This document shows positions 21,557-28,685 of a stretch of 37,162 nucleotides of DNA, one piece after another. Origin of the DNA: a virus. The notes beneath the pieces are model-generated. The model was not told where the DNA came from. It did not search any database and worked only from the letters and a program-made list of their open reading frames with translations. A program made the position numbers and the translations under genes. The first letter of the stretch is position 1; every line of letters begins with the position of its first letter. The stretch covers positions 1 to 37,162 of IMG/VR virus record IMGVR_UViG_3300035670_000670; one strand, written 5' to 3'.

Positions 21557-22021
21557 CGCCCGTTCGTCGTTGCGGCGTTTAACCAGCCCCGGCAATACCT
21601 TGCCTGCCGCCTTTGTCCACATCAGGAAGGCGTCAGCAGCGCCTTCTATATCGCCTCGGTTGTAACGCATCCGTATGCTGCTGCGTTGGAGGTTCCCAAG
21701 TCCGACGTTAAAAGCAAAGCTCACCAGAGCATCAAATTGCCCTTGATGATTAAGAGCAGCAGGGCAAAGTCGGGCCACGCCGCGCTCAAACCTGCCAAGG
21801 TCTTGAGCAAGGATAGCGTCCACCTCTCCCATCGTGAGCTGGCGATCCCAGCCATCGGGTATCGGTAGGTTCTTCCGTTCCTCATATTTCACCGCCGCAT
21901 GGGCTGGGTCTATCACATGGCCGACGCCAACCGTCCACAGCAGCGCAGGACACCGATAAGGGCGTAGCCTCACGCCCTCATGGTGTTTGATCATGCGGAT
22001 AGCCGCGTCTGATACCTTCAC
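21542..22021 (-). CDS. GH24 lysozyme (endolysin) with Glu-Cys-Thr active site
   Basis: This is a 159-residue muramidase of the T4/P22/P1 lysozyme type. The catalytic spacing Glu-8-Asp/Cys-5-Thr is met by E15, C24 and T30 in HHEGVRLRPYRC and LLWTVGVGH. Downstream, FDALVSFAFNVGLGNLQRSS and LPGLVKRRNDERALFL are typical. It cleaves peptidoglycan at lysis. There is no N-terminal signal or SAR segment, so it needs a holin for release. The start is GTG at 22021, overlapping the upstream stop as GTGA. The Cys in place of the usual Asp is also found in some phage enzymes of this family. Confidence 0.9.
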   Translation of the reverse strand: MKVSDAAIRMIKHHEGVRLRPYRCPALLWTVGVGHVIDPAHAAVKYEERKNLPIPDGWDRQLTMGEVDAILAQDLGRFERGVARLCPAALNHQGQFDALVSFAFNVGLGNLQRSSIRMRYNRGDIEGAADAFLMWTKAAGKVLPGLVKRRNDERALFLT

Positions 22022-22503
22022 TTTTTGCCAAAAGCCTGCGTACCAAACCAGAACGCGATGATGCTGGAGAGAATCAACATTTCATCGTCGCTAAATACGT
22101 TTTCCATCGCCACGGCAAACGGGATGCCCGTCGTATAGGCGTACCAGACGCCTGCGATGTTCAGCGCAACTAGCTCTAGCACGAAAATGTAGGTGACGAC
22201 CGGGCGCACCGAGGCGCGTAGGTTGATCATCCATTGGCTTGCGCCTTTGCCAATCTCAATGTCGTGTTGGTACAGGGCTTGGCGTTCCTCGGCAGCGGTC
22301 TGCGTCTGGATTTGCTCCAGCTTGATTTCCTCAACCCGTGCCTGCGCGATAAAGCCGCGTTCAGCAAGGGCTAGTTCGCGCTCCTTCTGTGCGGCAACCA
22401 ACGCAAGCTCATGCTTCTTGTCCTGCCGGTCTTGGAAAATTTGCAGAATCTTGGGCAGACCGCCCGCAAGGAACGACAAAAACGTGCTGACCATCGTCAT
22501 CAT
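22018..22503 (-). CDS. 3TM holin-like membrane protein (GTA-holin type)
   Basis: The 161-residue product has an N-terminal hydrophobic start (STFLSFLAGGLPKILQIF), then a long charged coiled coil (KHELALVAAQKERELALAER to about residue 75), then two membrane spans at VVTYIFVLELVALNIAGVW and about EMLILSSIIAFWFGTQAFG. The segment ASQWMINLRASVRPVVTY before the first of these spans is typical of the 3TM holin family of gene transfer agents and phages. It is placed immediately upstream of the lysozyme gene with overlapping start and stop. Holin function is inferred from family and place. Confidence 0.72.
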   Translation of the reverse strand: MMTMVSTFLSFLAGGLPKILQIFQDRQDKKHELALVAAQKERELALAERGFIAQARVEEIKLEQIQTQTAAEERQALYQHDIEIGKGASQWMINLRASVRPVVTYIFVLELVALNIAGVWYAYTTGIPFAVAMENVFSDDEMLILSSIIAFWFGTQAFGKK

Positions 22504-22907
22504 TTGCTTGCCCTCACTACATCGTCACCCTTGGTGACAGTTACGTGGTCGCCCTCTACGTCCACGCGCATCGGCTGCTCTTTGCGGTCAAGCCGGTCTA
22601 GTTTGGCAATCAGTTCTTTGATCACCTCAAACTCGGGCTTATCTTCCTTCTCCACGGTGCCAGCAATAGACGCCAGCATAGAGATAAGGGCGGTCAGCGA
22701 GGCACCAAGCAAACCCATCACAGCGGCGATCTTCTCGCTATCCAACGCAAGGCTGGAGAGAACGCCAATAACCACGATGGCGGTGATGTATTTAAGACCA
22801 TCCTTGCCAATAGCCTTGCCCGCTACATCCTTGGCGCTGCTCTGGGCTTCAAGGCGCTGTAACTCGGCCTTGATCTGCACCTTCAGCAGTTCAATGTCCT
22901 CGCTCAC
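22500..22907 (-). CDS. two-TM membrane protein of the lysis cassette
   Basis: The 135-residue protein has a helical N-terminus (ELLKVQIKAELQRLEAQSSA), two membrane spans (ITAIVVIGVLSSLALD, about residues 41-56; VMGLLGASLTALISMLASIA, about 63-82), and a charged C-terminal tail. This fits a second holin, an antiholin or a lysis-timing protein. Its ATG overlaps the upstream XhlA-like gene. No spanin lipobox is visible in it. Confidence 0.6.
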   Translation of the reverse strand: MSEDIELLKVQIKAELQRLEAQSSAKDVAGKAIGKDGLKYITAIVVIGVLSSLALDSEKIAAVMGLLGASLTALISMLASIAGTVEKEDKPEFEVIKELIAKLDRLDRKEQPMRVDVEGDHVTVTKGDDVVRASK

Positions 22908-23101
22908 TTGATGGCGTCCAGCAACAGCAACGCCATGCTGCCTAACGCGCCAAACAGCGCAACGATGATGGCCCCGCCCACCTTCAACAAAAGCCCTTCA
23001 AGGCGTTTGAGGCGGGCGTTAATGGCTTCGTACCGTACCGCACAGACATCAACATGGCTTGTCACGGTGACCTCCAGTTCTTGCAACGTCGTCATCGTCA
23101 T
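22904..23101 (-). CDS. XhlA-like small membrane protein
   Basis: This 65-residue protein has an amphipathic helix (RYEAINARLKRLEGLL) followed by one strong membrane span (GGAIIVALFGALGSMALLLL) near the C-terminus. It is the layout of haemolysin XhlA-type holin partners. The start at 23101 overlaps the upstream TGA (ATGA). With the next two genes and the lysozyme it makes a four-gene lysis cassette. No conserved residue fixes the family, so the call rests on topology. Confidence 0.6.
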   Translation of the reverse strand: MTMTTLQELEVTVTSHVDVCAVRYEAINARLKRLEGLLLKVGGAIIVALFGALGSMALLLLDAIK

Positions 23102-23439
23102 CCCTCTGCTGCATCAAGAGCGGTTTTGCGATCCCATACCCATTGTGCCGCCGCTACCGGATCAAAGGGTTTAACGGAATTTGGGTCAGTCGGGTCGTCT
23201 TGCACCGTCCAATCAGCACCGACCGCTGCAAGGTAGTCCTGCAACGCCTGCTGGGTCGGAACAACCTCAAAGTTGCCCGTAGCGCCGGGATCAGCAAGGC
23301 CGACAAATACGGTGTCGTCATGCGCCGTGGTGCCGGGGGAGGCAACGCCAAACGCACCGCCCACGCCCTCGGGGTGCAGGCACAGAAACGACGGCACGGT
23401 GCCGTTCGGGTTAAGCCGGTATTTGATGCAATCGTGCAT
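23098..23439 (-). CDS. unknown 113-residue protein before the lysis cassette
   Basis: The acidic protein has CIKYRLNPNGTVPSFLCLHP, then a Gly/Ala-rich middle, then PFDPVAAAQWVWDRKTALD at the C-terminus. No family is recognised. The location between the fibre-associated genes and the holin genes is one where chaperones for tail fibres are often found, but no chaperone signature is seen. It overlaps the glycosyltransferase gene by 29 bases and the XhlA-like gene by four. Confidence 0.55.
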   Translation of the reverse strand: MHDCIKYRLNPNGTVPSFLCLHPEGVGGAFGVASPGTTAHDDTVFVGLADPGATGNFEVVPTQQALQDYLAAVGADWTVQDDPTDPNSVKPFDPVAAAQWVWDRKTALDAAEG

Positions 23440-24127
23440 GGTGCGACTCCGCGTATTGTCCGTTAAAGCAATGCGCCCCGAAATGCCCCAACTGGCACCA
23501 CGGCGCTACCCATACTGTGCCGCCCTGTTCGCGGTACAGATGGCAAAAGTTGTAATCCTCTGACAGCAGTTCGTGGTTGACGTTCTGCACCTTAAAAAAA
23601 TCATAATGCTTCTGGCCGTCCTTGTTGTACCAGCCCACATGGGGCTTGAGACGGTCAAAAACATGGCGAGCAATCAACATAAATCCGGTTCCAACGTGCC
23701 TAACTTGAAACGGAACGTTTGGGCTGACCATTTCATGTCCCGGCAACTTGTTGATGTTGAAGATGCCAGTCAGCAGGTCTAGGCGAGCGTGGCCGTCCTT
23801 TGCGCCCTCTCGCACCCGTTCCCAGTTGATGCCCTTCATCGGCACCGCACCGCCAATAATGCCCTTGTCGGCCTTGATCATCTTGGCAATGTCGTTCGGC
23901 ACAAACTTCTGGTCTGCGTCAATGAACATCAGGTAGTCGCCGTCTGTTTCCAAAAACAGGTGCGCGATGGTGTTACGCCCGCGCTGGATCAGCGATTCGT
24001 TGCCAAGGAAAATCGTCGTCAATTTGATGCCGTACTGGAGGCAGGCTTCCTTCAAGCCAAGCAGGGACTCTGTGTACTCGGTACACATCATCCCGCCATA
24101 ACACGGTGTTCCGACGACAAGGTGCAT
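23411..24127 (-). CDS. GT2-type glycosyltransferase-like protein
   Basis: The 238-residue protein begins HLVVGTPCYGGMMCTEYTES, as GT2-fold enzymes do. It then has ESLIQRGRNTIAHLFL, the DXD motif DYLMFIDADQKFVPNDI, and later FQVRHVGTGFMLIARHVFDR and LLSEDYNFCHLYREQG, with a base-like Glu-Asp. This order is common in phage and bacterial transferases of unknown acceptor. It follows a hypothetical gene after the fibre genes (TAATG overlap), so it could decorate a fibre or change the host surface. The target is unknown. Confidence 0.75.
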   Translation of the reverse strand: MHLVVGTPCYGGMMCTEYTESLLGLKEACLQYGIKLTTIFLGNESLIQRGRNTIAHLFLETDGDYLMFIDADQKFVPNDIAKMIKADKGIIGGAVPMKGINWERVREGAKDGHARLDLLTGIFNINKLPGHEMVSPNVPFQVRHVGTGFMLIARHVFDRLKPHVGWYNKDGQKHYDFFKVQNVNHELLSEDYNFCHLYREQGGTVWVAPWCQLGHFGAHCFNGQYAESHHARLHQIPA

Positions 24128-24954
24128 TAGGCTGCCTCGGTCACCGGAGCCGCAGGGGGAAGGTTGGTCAGCGAGGATCGGTCAAATACCGAGAACCCAC
24201 GACGAGCGGCAAACTTGGCCGGATCGTCCTGCCATTTGTCGGCACACGCCTCTAACCAACGCAATGTCATTTCATGAGTGGGCGCTTTGCCACTTTCAAT
24301 TAGCTCTGCTTCCATCTTGAGGTACGCCACGACTTCGGCCTGCGCTTGGGTCGCGTTGATGCCAAGGTCAAAAAGATAGATTAGGTTGCCTTCGTCAATC
24401 ACACCGCCACGGCTACGAGCCGCGTTTAGCGCCTGCTTCATGCAGGTCATAATGTGATAACGAGCTTCTTCCTTCTCGTAATCTTCCTCGGTGATTTCGT
24501 TCTTGCCGACTTTTTCCAGCAGTTGTTTGTGCTGGTTGACCAAGAAATTCATTTTACGCACGGCACCGTGGACAGCATTCTGGGCATTGTCCGTGTGCGT
24601 GTTGATCTCCATGATCTCAATTTCAAGCAACTCACGGTCAAACTCATCTGTTGCCGTAAGCAGCGCGGCTTCCTTGCGCTTGAGTTCCACCTGCTTTTTG
24701 CGGAGGTTGATGTACGCCTCTTGCAGCGCTATTTTTGTGCGATCAATTTCAGCCAGCGTGTGCTTGATGGAGCGGATCGGCGTAATAGCCGTTACGTCCA
24801 ACGTCACCTGCATGAACTGCGAGTGCGACTTGTGGAAGTTGCTAGAGTCCTTCACGACTGCTGGCATCCGTGACTCAATGTTCTTCAACATCAAGTTGTA
24901 TTCTGGTTTAGCAACCGGCAGGTTCGTGTAGGGCGTGTGAGCAACCAAATCCAT
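24127..24954 (-). CDS. coiled-coil protein of unknown function
   Basis: The 275-residue protein is mostly helical. A long coiled coil covers about residues 65-150 (EAYINLRKKQVELKRKEAAL, then FDRELLEIEIMEINTHTDNA), followed by HIMTCMKQALNAARSRGGVI. The last 80 residues look globular (THEMTLRWLEACADKWQDD). There is no signal or membrane span. Start and upstream stop share one base (TAATG), and the same holds downstream. It is likely to be either a virion accessory protein or a cytoplasmic assembly factor; I cannot decide. Confidence 0.6.
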   Translation of the reverse strand: MDLVAHTPYTNLPVAKPEYNLMLKNIESRMPAVVKDSSNFHKSHSQFMQVTLDVTAITPIRSIKHTLAEIDRTKIALQEAYINLRKKQVELKRKEAALLTATDEFDRELLEIEIMEINTHTDNAQNAVHGAVRKMNFLVNQHKQLLEKVGKNEITEEDYEKEEARYHIMTCMKQALNAARSRGGVIDEGNLIYLFDLGINATQAQAEVVAYLKMEAELIESGKAPTHEMTLRWLEACADKWQDDPAKFAARRGFSVFDRSSLTNLPPAAPVTEAA

Positions 24955-25889
24955 TAAATACCCCCGTGGGAGTTAGAACAACCAGCGGATCGTGAAACGC
25001 TAACAAGTAAATCGCCAAAATCGGTGGCGTTTCCTGCTGACGCAATAGTTACGTAATCAAGCGTGTTTTGTGCAAAACTATCAGAAATAGCGGTTCTTCC
25101 CCCGCCGAAAACGCCGCGAGTAGACGAAGAACACGCCGCTATAAAATCTCGGCCAGCAGTTAAATCGCCAAAATCGGTGGCGTTGCCAGCAGTTGCGATA
25201 GTTATGTATTCAATAACATTGGTGACGGCTGGGCCAGCAATTTGACCCCCACCGAATAATCCCCTTGTAGAAGAAGAACATCCTGCTAATCCTGATGTTG
25301 CCGCCGTTAAATCGCCAAAGTCGGTGGCGTTACCAGCAGTTGCAATGGTCACGTATTGAATTACGTTTGTTAAAACGGTGCCGGGCCTAAATCCACCCGC
25401 AAAAACGCCTCGCGTAGTTGATGCACAAGCACCCATATAACGCGTTGCACTTAACAAATCGCCAAAATCGGTGGCGTTGCCAACGGTTGCAATAGTGATG
25501 TAATCAATGACGTTGTATCCGGGGCCGCCACCGCCAGCAAACAAACCGCGAGTGTTATTTGAACAGCCAACTACTTCTGGCCTTTCAGACGTTAAATCAC
25601 CAAAATCGGCGGCATTTCCTAATGTGTCAAAAGTGACGTATTCAATCACATTGGTATCTGAAGCGCCTCCACCGAAAACGCCTCGGGTGCTTGAGGCGCA
25701 AGCGCCAAGAGAATCTCTAACGCCTGACAAATCGCCAAAATCGGTGGCGTTGCCAGCGGTGCTAATGGTGATGTAGCCAATGTTATTTACTGCAAAACCA
25801 TTACTGTTTTTTCCACCTCCAAATATGCCGCGCTGACCAATGTCAGCTGGCAAAACAACGGCCCCCAACAGCATTTGCATGATAGTCAT
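24954..25889 (-). CDS. kelch-like protein with six 45-49 residue repeats, probable receptor-binding or fibre protein
   Basis: In this 311-residue protein six units begin RGxFGGG (or FAGG) at about every 45-49 residues, each with NVIxYVTIATAGNATDFGDL in its middle and a Cys-Ser/Ala-Ser turn at its end. The Gly-Gly doublet and aromatic strands recall kelch propellers. Six near-equal units would close a six-bladed ring (inference). The gene directly follows the large fibre gene (TAATG overlap), and its first 15 or so residues (MTIMQMLLGAVVLPADIG) are a separate, perhaps docking, segment. A role in host contact is inferred from position and repeat type. Confidence 0.65.
   Translation of the reverse strand: MTIMQMLLGAVVLPADIGQRGIFGGGKNSNGFAVNNIGYITISTAGNATDFGDLSGVRDSLGACASSTRGVFGGGASDTNVIEYVTFDTLGNAADFGDLTSERPEVVGCSNNTRGLFAGGGGPGYNVIDYITIATVGNATDFGDLLSATRYMGACASTTRGVFAGGFRPGTVLTNVIQYVTIATAGNATDFGDLTAATSGLAGCSSSTRGLFGGGQIAGPAVTNVIEYITIATAGNATDFGDLTAGRDFIAACSSSTRGVFGGGRTAISDSFAQNTLDYVTIASAGNATDFGDLLVSVSRSAGCSNSHGGI
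24990..25775 (-). repeat. DNA-level tandem repeats of the kelch-like gene
   Basis: A block of about 26 bases (AAATCGCCAAAATCGGTGGC and neighbours) recurs near 25010, 25160, 25310, 25457, 25594 and 25730, at spacings of about 136-150 bases. It encodes the repeated AGNATDFGDL segment. The intervening bases also encode protein in frame, so this is a coding repeat, not a CRISPR array. Confidence 0.85.
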
Positions 25890-28675
25890 TAGGTCACGTT
25901 CCCCGTGATCACGCAGTTGTCGCTATCCAAAAACAGTACCGTTGCCACGCCTCTTGTAGCAAGAGTCACGCTGGCCTTGTCCGTGTTGGTGCCTGCAATG
26001 TAGGCGATGCTGATGCTGCATTCCACGGCGATGTTGCCGGTCGTGGCGTTGTAAAGCGTCACCACATCGCCCGTTGCCATAACGGCATTGGGAATAACAA
26101 TTTTGCCGCTTGTGCCAACTCCGATAAACCGACCTGTATCACCTGCCGAAAGCGTATATGACGCTGTTTTGTTAGAACCTGACTGCGGTACGTCGCGGAT
26201 ATAGCCGTACTGGTCGTTGATAGATGCGGCGCTGACGTTAGTTGCCGTCAAAGTCACAATGTTGGCCGAGGTGGCGCTGGCGTTCGTAACCGTCAGCGTT
26301 CCGACATTGGCCGACGCCACCGACGCACCCGTTGCCGTGAGCGTGGTAACCGTGGCCGTCGTAAGCAAAGCCACCCCCGCGTTCATGGACGCGACCGAGG
26401 CGCTTGTGGCGGTCAGGTTGGTGAAGGTGCCGGTGGTAATAACCGCCGTGCCGACGTTGGCGCTGGCAACCGACGCACCGGTAGCCGTCAAGCTAGTAAC
26501 AGTTCCGGTTGTGATAACCGCCGTGCCTACGTTAGCAGAAGCCACCGAGGCTCCAGTTGCCGTCAATGTGGTGATGACCGCCGTTCCGGCATTAGCCGAG
26601 GTGATGCTGGCCGTTACCGCCGCAAGCGAGGCAACGCCCGTAATGGTGCCAGCGTCATCCAAAATAACCGTGCTGTTCTGGATCAGCTTGCCGGTCGTCT
26701 GGTCAAAGCGCGTGATGGCGTTATCGGTAGCCGACGCGGGGCCAACCACATCGCCTGTGCCGCCACCGCCTGCGCTTGTCCACGACAACGTGCCGGTGCC
26801 GTTAGTAGATAGCACCTGCCCGCTAGAACCATCTGCTGAAGGTAGCGTGTAGGTTGTAGAGCCTGCGGCTGCTGCACCTTGCAATCCAACGTAGCCAGAG
26901 ACGCTACCGAGAAGGCGCACAACAGCGTGGTTAGCCGAGGTGATGGACGCCTGCGTACCCGAGAGGGTCGTGACGGTGCCATCGGTAACAAGGGCGACCG
27001 CTGCGTTGATAGACCCAACCGACGCCTGCGTAGCCGTCAGGGTCGTAATTACGCCCGTTCCGACGTTGGCCGAGGCGATAGATGCCCCTGTTGCCGTCAG
27101 ATTGGTGACAACCGCTGTGCCTGCATTAGCCGACGCTACAGAGGCGCTGGTTGCCGTCAGGTTCGTCACCGTTCCCGCCGTAATGACGGCGGTGCCGACG
27201 TTTGCGGAGGCAATAGAGGCTGCCGTGGAGGTGAGGTTAGTTACCGTGCCGGTTGTGATCAGGGCAACATTGGCGTTCATAGACGCCGCAGACGCACCCG
27301 TAACATCCAACCGCGTAACGAGTGCTGTGCCGACGTTGGCAGAGGTAATGGATGCTCCTGCCACACGCAAGTCGGTGACGTTGGCGACCGCAGCATTGGC
27401 CGAGGCGACCGAGGCTGCATTTACATCAAGGCGGGTCAGCGCAATGGTGCCGACGTTGGCTGATGCAATGGAGGCGCTGGTTGCCGTCAAATTTGTGATG
27501 GTGGCTGTGGTCAGAAGCGCCACGTTGGCGTTCATGGAAGCAGCCGAGGCCCCCGTCACGTCAAGGCGAGTGACAAGGGCGGTGCCGACGTTAGCCGACG
27601 CGATAGATGCGCCCGTGGCCGTCAAATTAGTGACAACCGCAACGCCTGCGTTGATGGAGGCGATGGAGGCGGCGGTAAACTGAAGGTTGCCAATGTTGGC
27701 CGAGGCAATGCTGGCCCCCGTTGCCGTCAAATTCGTGACGGTGCCGGTTGTAATGACGGCAGTTCCGACATTGGCCGAGGTGACCGACGCTCCGGTAGCG
27801 CGTAGGTCGGTAACAACCGCCACGCCAAAGTTAGCCGAGGCGACCGATACGCCTGCAAGCGAAAGGTTGGCGATGTTGGCCGAGGCGATAGACGCCCCAG
27901 TAGCTTGCAAGTTGGTGACCGTGGCATTGGTCAGCAGGGCAACGCTCGCATTGATGCTGGCGGCTGATGCACCCGTGGCTTGCAGAGAGGTGATTACAGC
28001 CGTTCCGACGTTAGCCGAGGCAACTGAGGCGCCCGTAGCGGTGAGCGCCGTGACGGCGGCGACCGAGGCGTTAATGGACGGCGTGGAGACTTCCGCAAGA
28101 TTGCTTTTGCCGGTTACGGTGAGGGTGCCGTTGATCGTCGTGTTACCGAACGAGTTGGCGGCGTTGATCATCTGGAAGCGGGTGCCGTCGTAAATGACAA
28201 CGACAATCTCGCCCGAGTTGATGTCGCCAGCGGCGAGGGCGGTGCTGCCGTCTCGCGTCACCGCCTTGGCACCAAGGCCGTCAATGTTGAGCGTCACAGC
28301 GCCCGTGTTGGCACCTGCGGCAATGTAGTAAAAAAGCTGACCCGCAGCGTAAGCAGACAGCGTGGGCGACATAATGCCCGTCACCGTATCTACGCCAGAA
28401 ATGCTACCGATCAGCTTGGCAGCAGTAGTCTGCACCTGTCCCAGATTGGCAGCGTCAGAGGCAAGCGTACCGTTAGCCAATCCCGTGATCTTGTTAGACC
28501 CCATCGGGATATTGGCGGTCGGCGTACTTTGGCCGTCCTTGGTGATGCAGTTTGTCAGGCCGGAGGCAAGGTCAGCCGTCAGGGCGTTAAAGACCGTGGC
28601 CGAAATGACGGTGTTGGCGACTACGGGCTGGCCCGTAGAGTTGATGAGAAATGTACCGCTGCCGTTAAAGCTCAT
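25889..28675 (-). CDS. large repetitive tail fibre / adhesin
   Basis: At 928 residues it has a fibre-type N-terminus (NSTGQPVVANTVISATVFNA, then IPMGSNKITGLANGTLASDA), as in tail fibres that attach to the baseplate or hub. Residues about 200-575 are more than a dozen short units of form NLTATGASIASANVGTAVIT. An island of unlike sequence follows (YTLPSADGSSGQVLSTNGTG, then GDVVGPASATDNAITRFDQT). The repeats then resume to about residue 805, and a beta-rich C-terminal domain of 115 residues (SYTLSAGDTGRFIGVGTSGK) ends the protein. AGGAGA precedes its ATG. It would be a trimeric fibre by analogy. Repeats make it prone to length change. Confidence 0.75.
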   Translation of the reverse strand: MSFNGSGTFLINSTGQPVVANTVISATVFNALTADLASGLTNCITKDGQSTPTANIPMGSNKITGLANGTLASDAANLGQVQTTAAKLIGSISGVDTVTGIMSPTLSAYAAGQLFYYIAAGANTGAVTLNIDGLGAKAVTRDGSTALAAGDINSGEIVVVIYDGTRFQMINAANSFGNTTINGTLTVTGKSNLAEVSTPSINASVAAVTALTATGASVASANVGTAVITSLQATGASAASINASVALLTNATVTNLQATGASIASANIANLSLAGVSVASANFGVAVVTDLRATGASVTSANVGTAVITTGTVTNLTATGASIASANIGNLQFTAASIASINAGVAVVTNLTATGASIASANVGTALVTRLDVTGASAASMNANVALLTTATITNLTATSASIASANVGTIALTRLDVNAASVASANAAVANVTDLRVAGASITSANVGTALVTRLDVTGASAASMNANVALITTGTVTNLTSTAASIASANVGTAVITAGTVTNLTATSASVASANAGTAVVTNLTATGASIASANVGTGVITTLTATQASVGSINAAVALVTDGTVTTLSGTQASITSANHAVVRLLGSVSGYVGLQGAAAAGSTTYTLPSADGSSGQVLSTNGTGTLSWTSAGGGGTGDVVGPASATDNAITRFDQTTGKLIQNSTVILDDAGTITGVASLAAVTASITSANAGTAVITTLTATGASVASANVGTAVITTGTVTSLTATGASVASANVGTAVITTGTFTNLTATSASVASMNAGVALLTTATVTTLTATGASVASANVGTLTVTNASATSANIVTLTATNVSAASINDQYGYIRDVPQSGSNKTASYTLSAGDTGRFIGVGTSGKIVIPNAVMATGDVVTLYNATTGNIAVECSISIAYIAGTNTDKASVTLATRGVATVLFLDSDNCVITGNVT
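26220..28075 (-). repeat. short-period coding repeats in the fibre gene
   Basis: Units of about 19-24 residues (57-72 bases), such as ATGASIASANVGTAVITTGT, repeat through most of this range on the minus strand, with a gap at about 26640-26930. Alternation of SVASAN/SIASAN and NLTA/RLDV suggests gene conversion among units. The period varies, so slippage by whole units is likely. Confidence 0.8.
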
Positions 28676-28685
28676 CGTTTATCTC

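Noticed and set aside
24990-25775. Regular 26-base repeats spaced by about 136-150 bases, resembling a CRISPR array
   Set aside because: The repeats and the sequence between them form one continuous reading frame with a repeated protein motif. Repeat copies vary, spacers are far too long, and no cas gene is present.
26217-28193. Several plus-strand Val/Ala-rich open frames opposite the large fibre gene
   Set aside because: They mirror the fibre repeats, lack ribosome sites, and carry no domain outside the repeat shadow.
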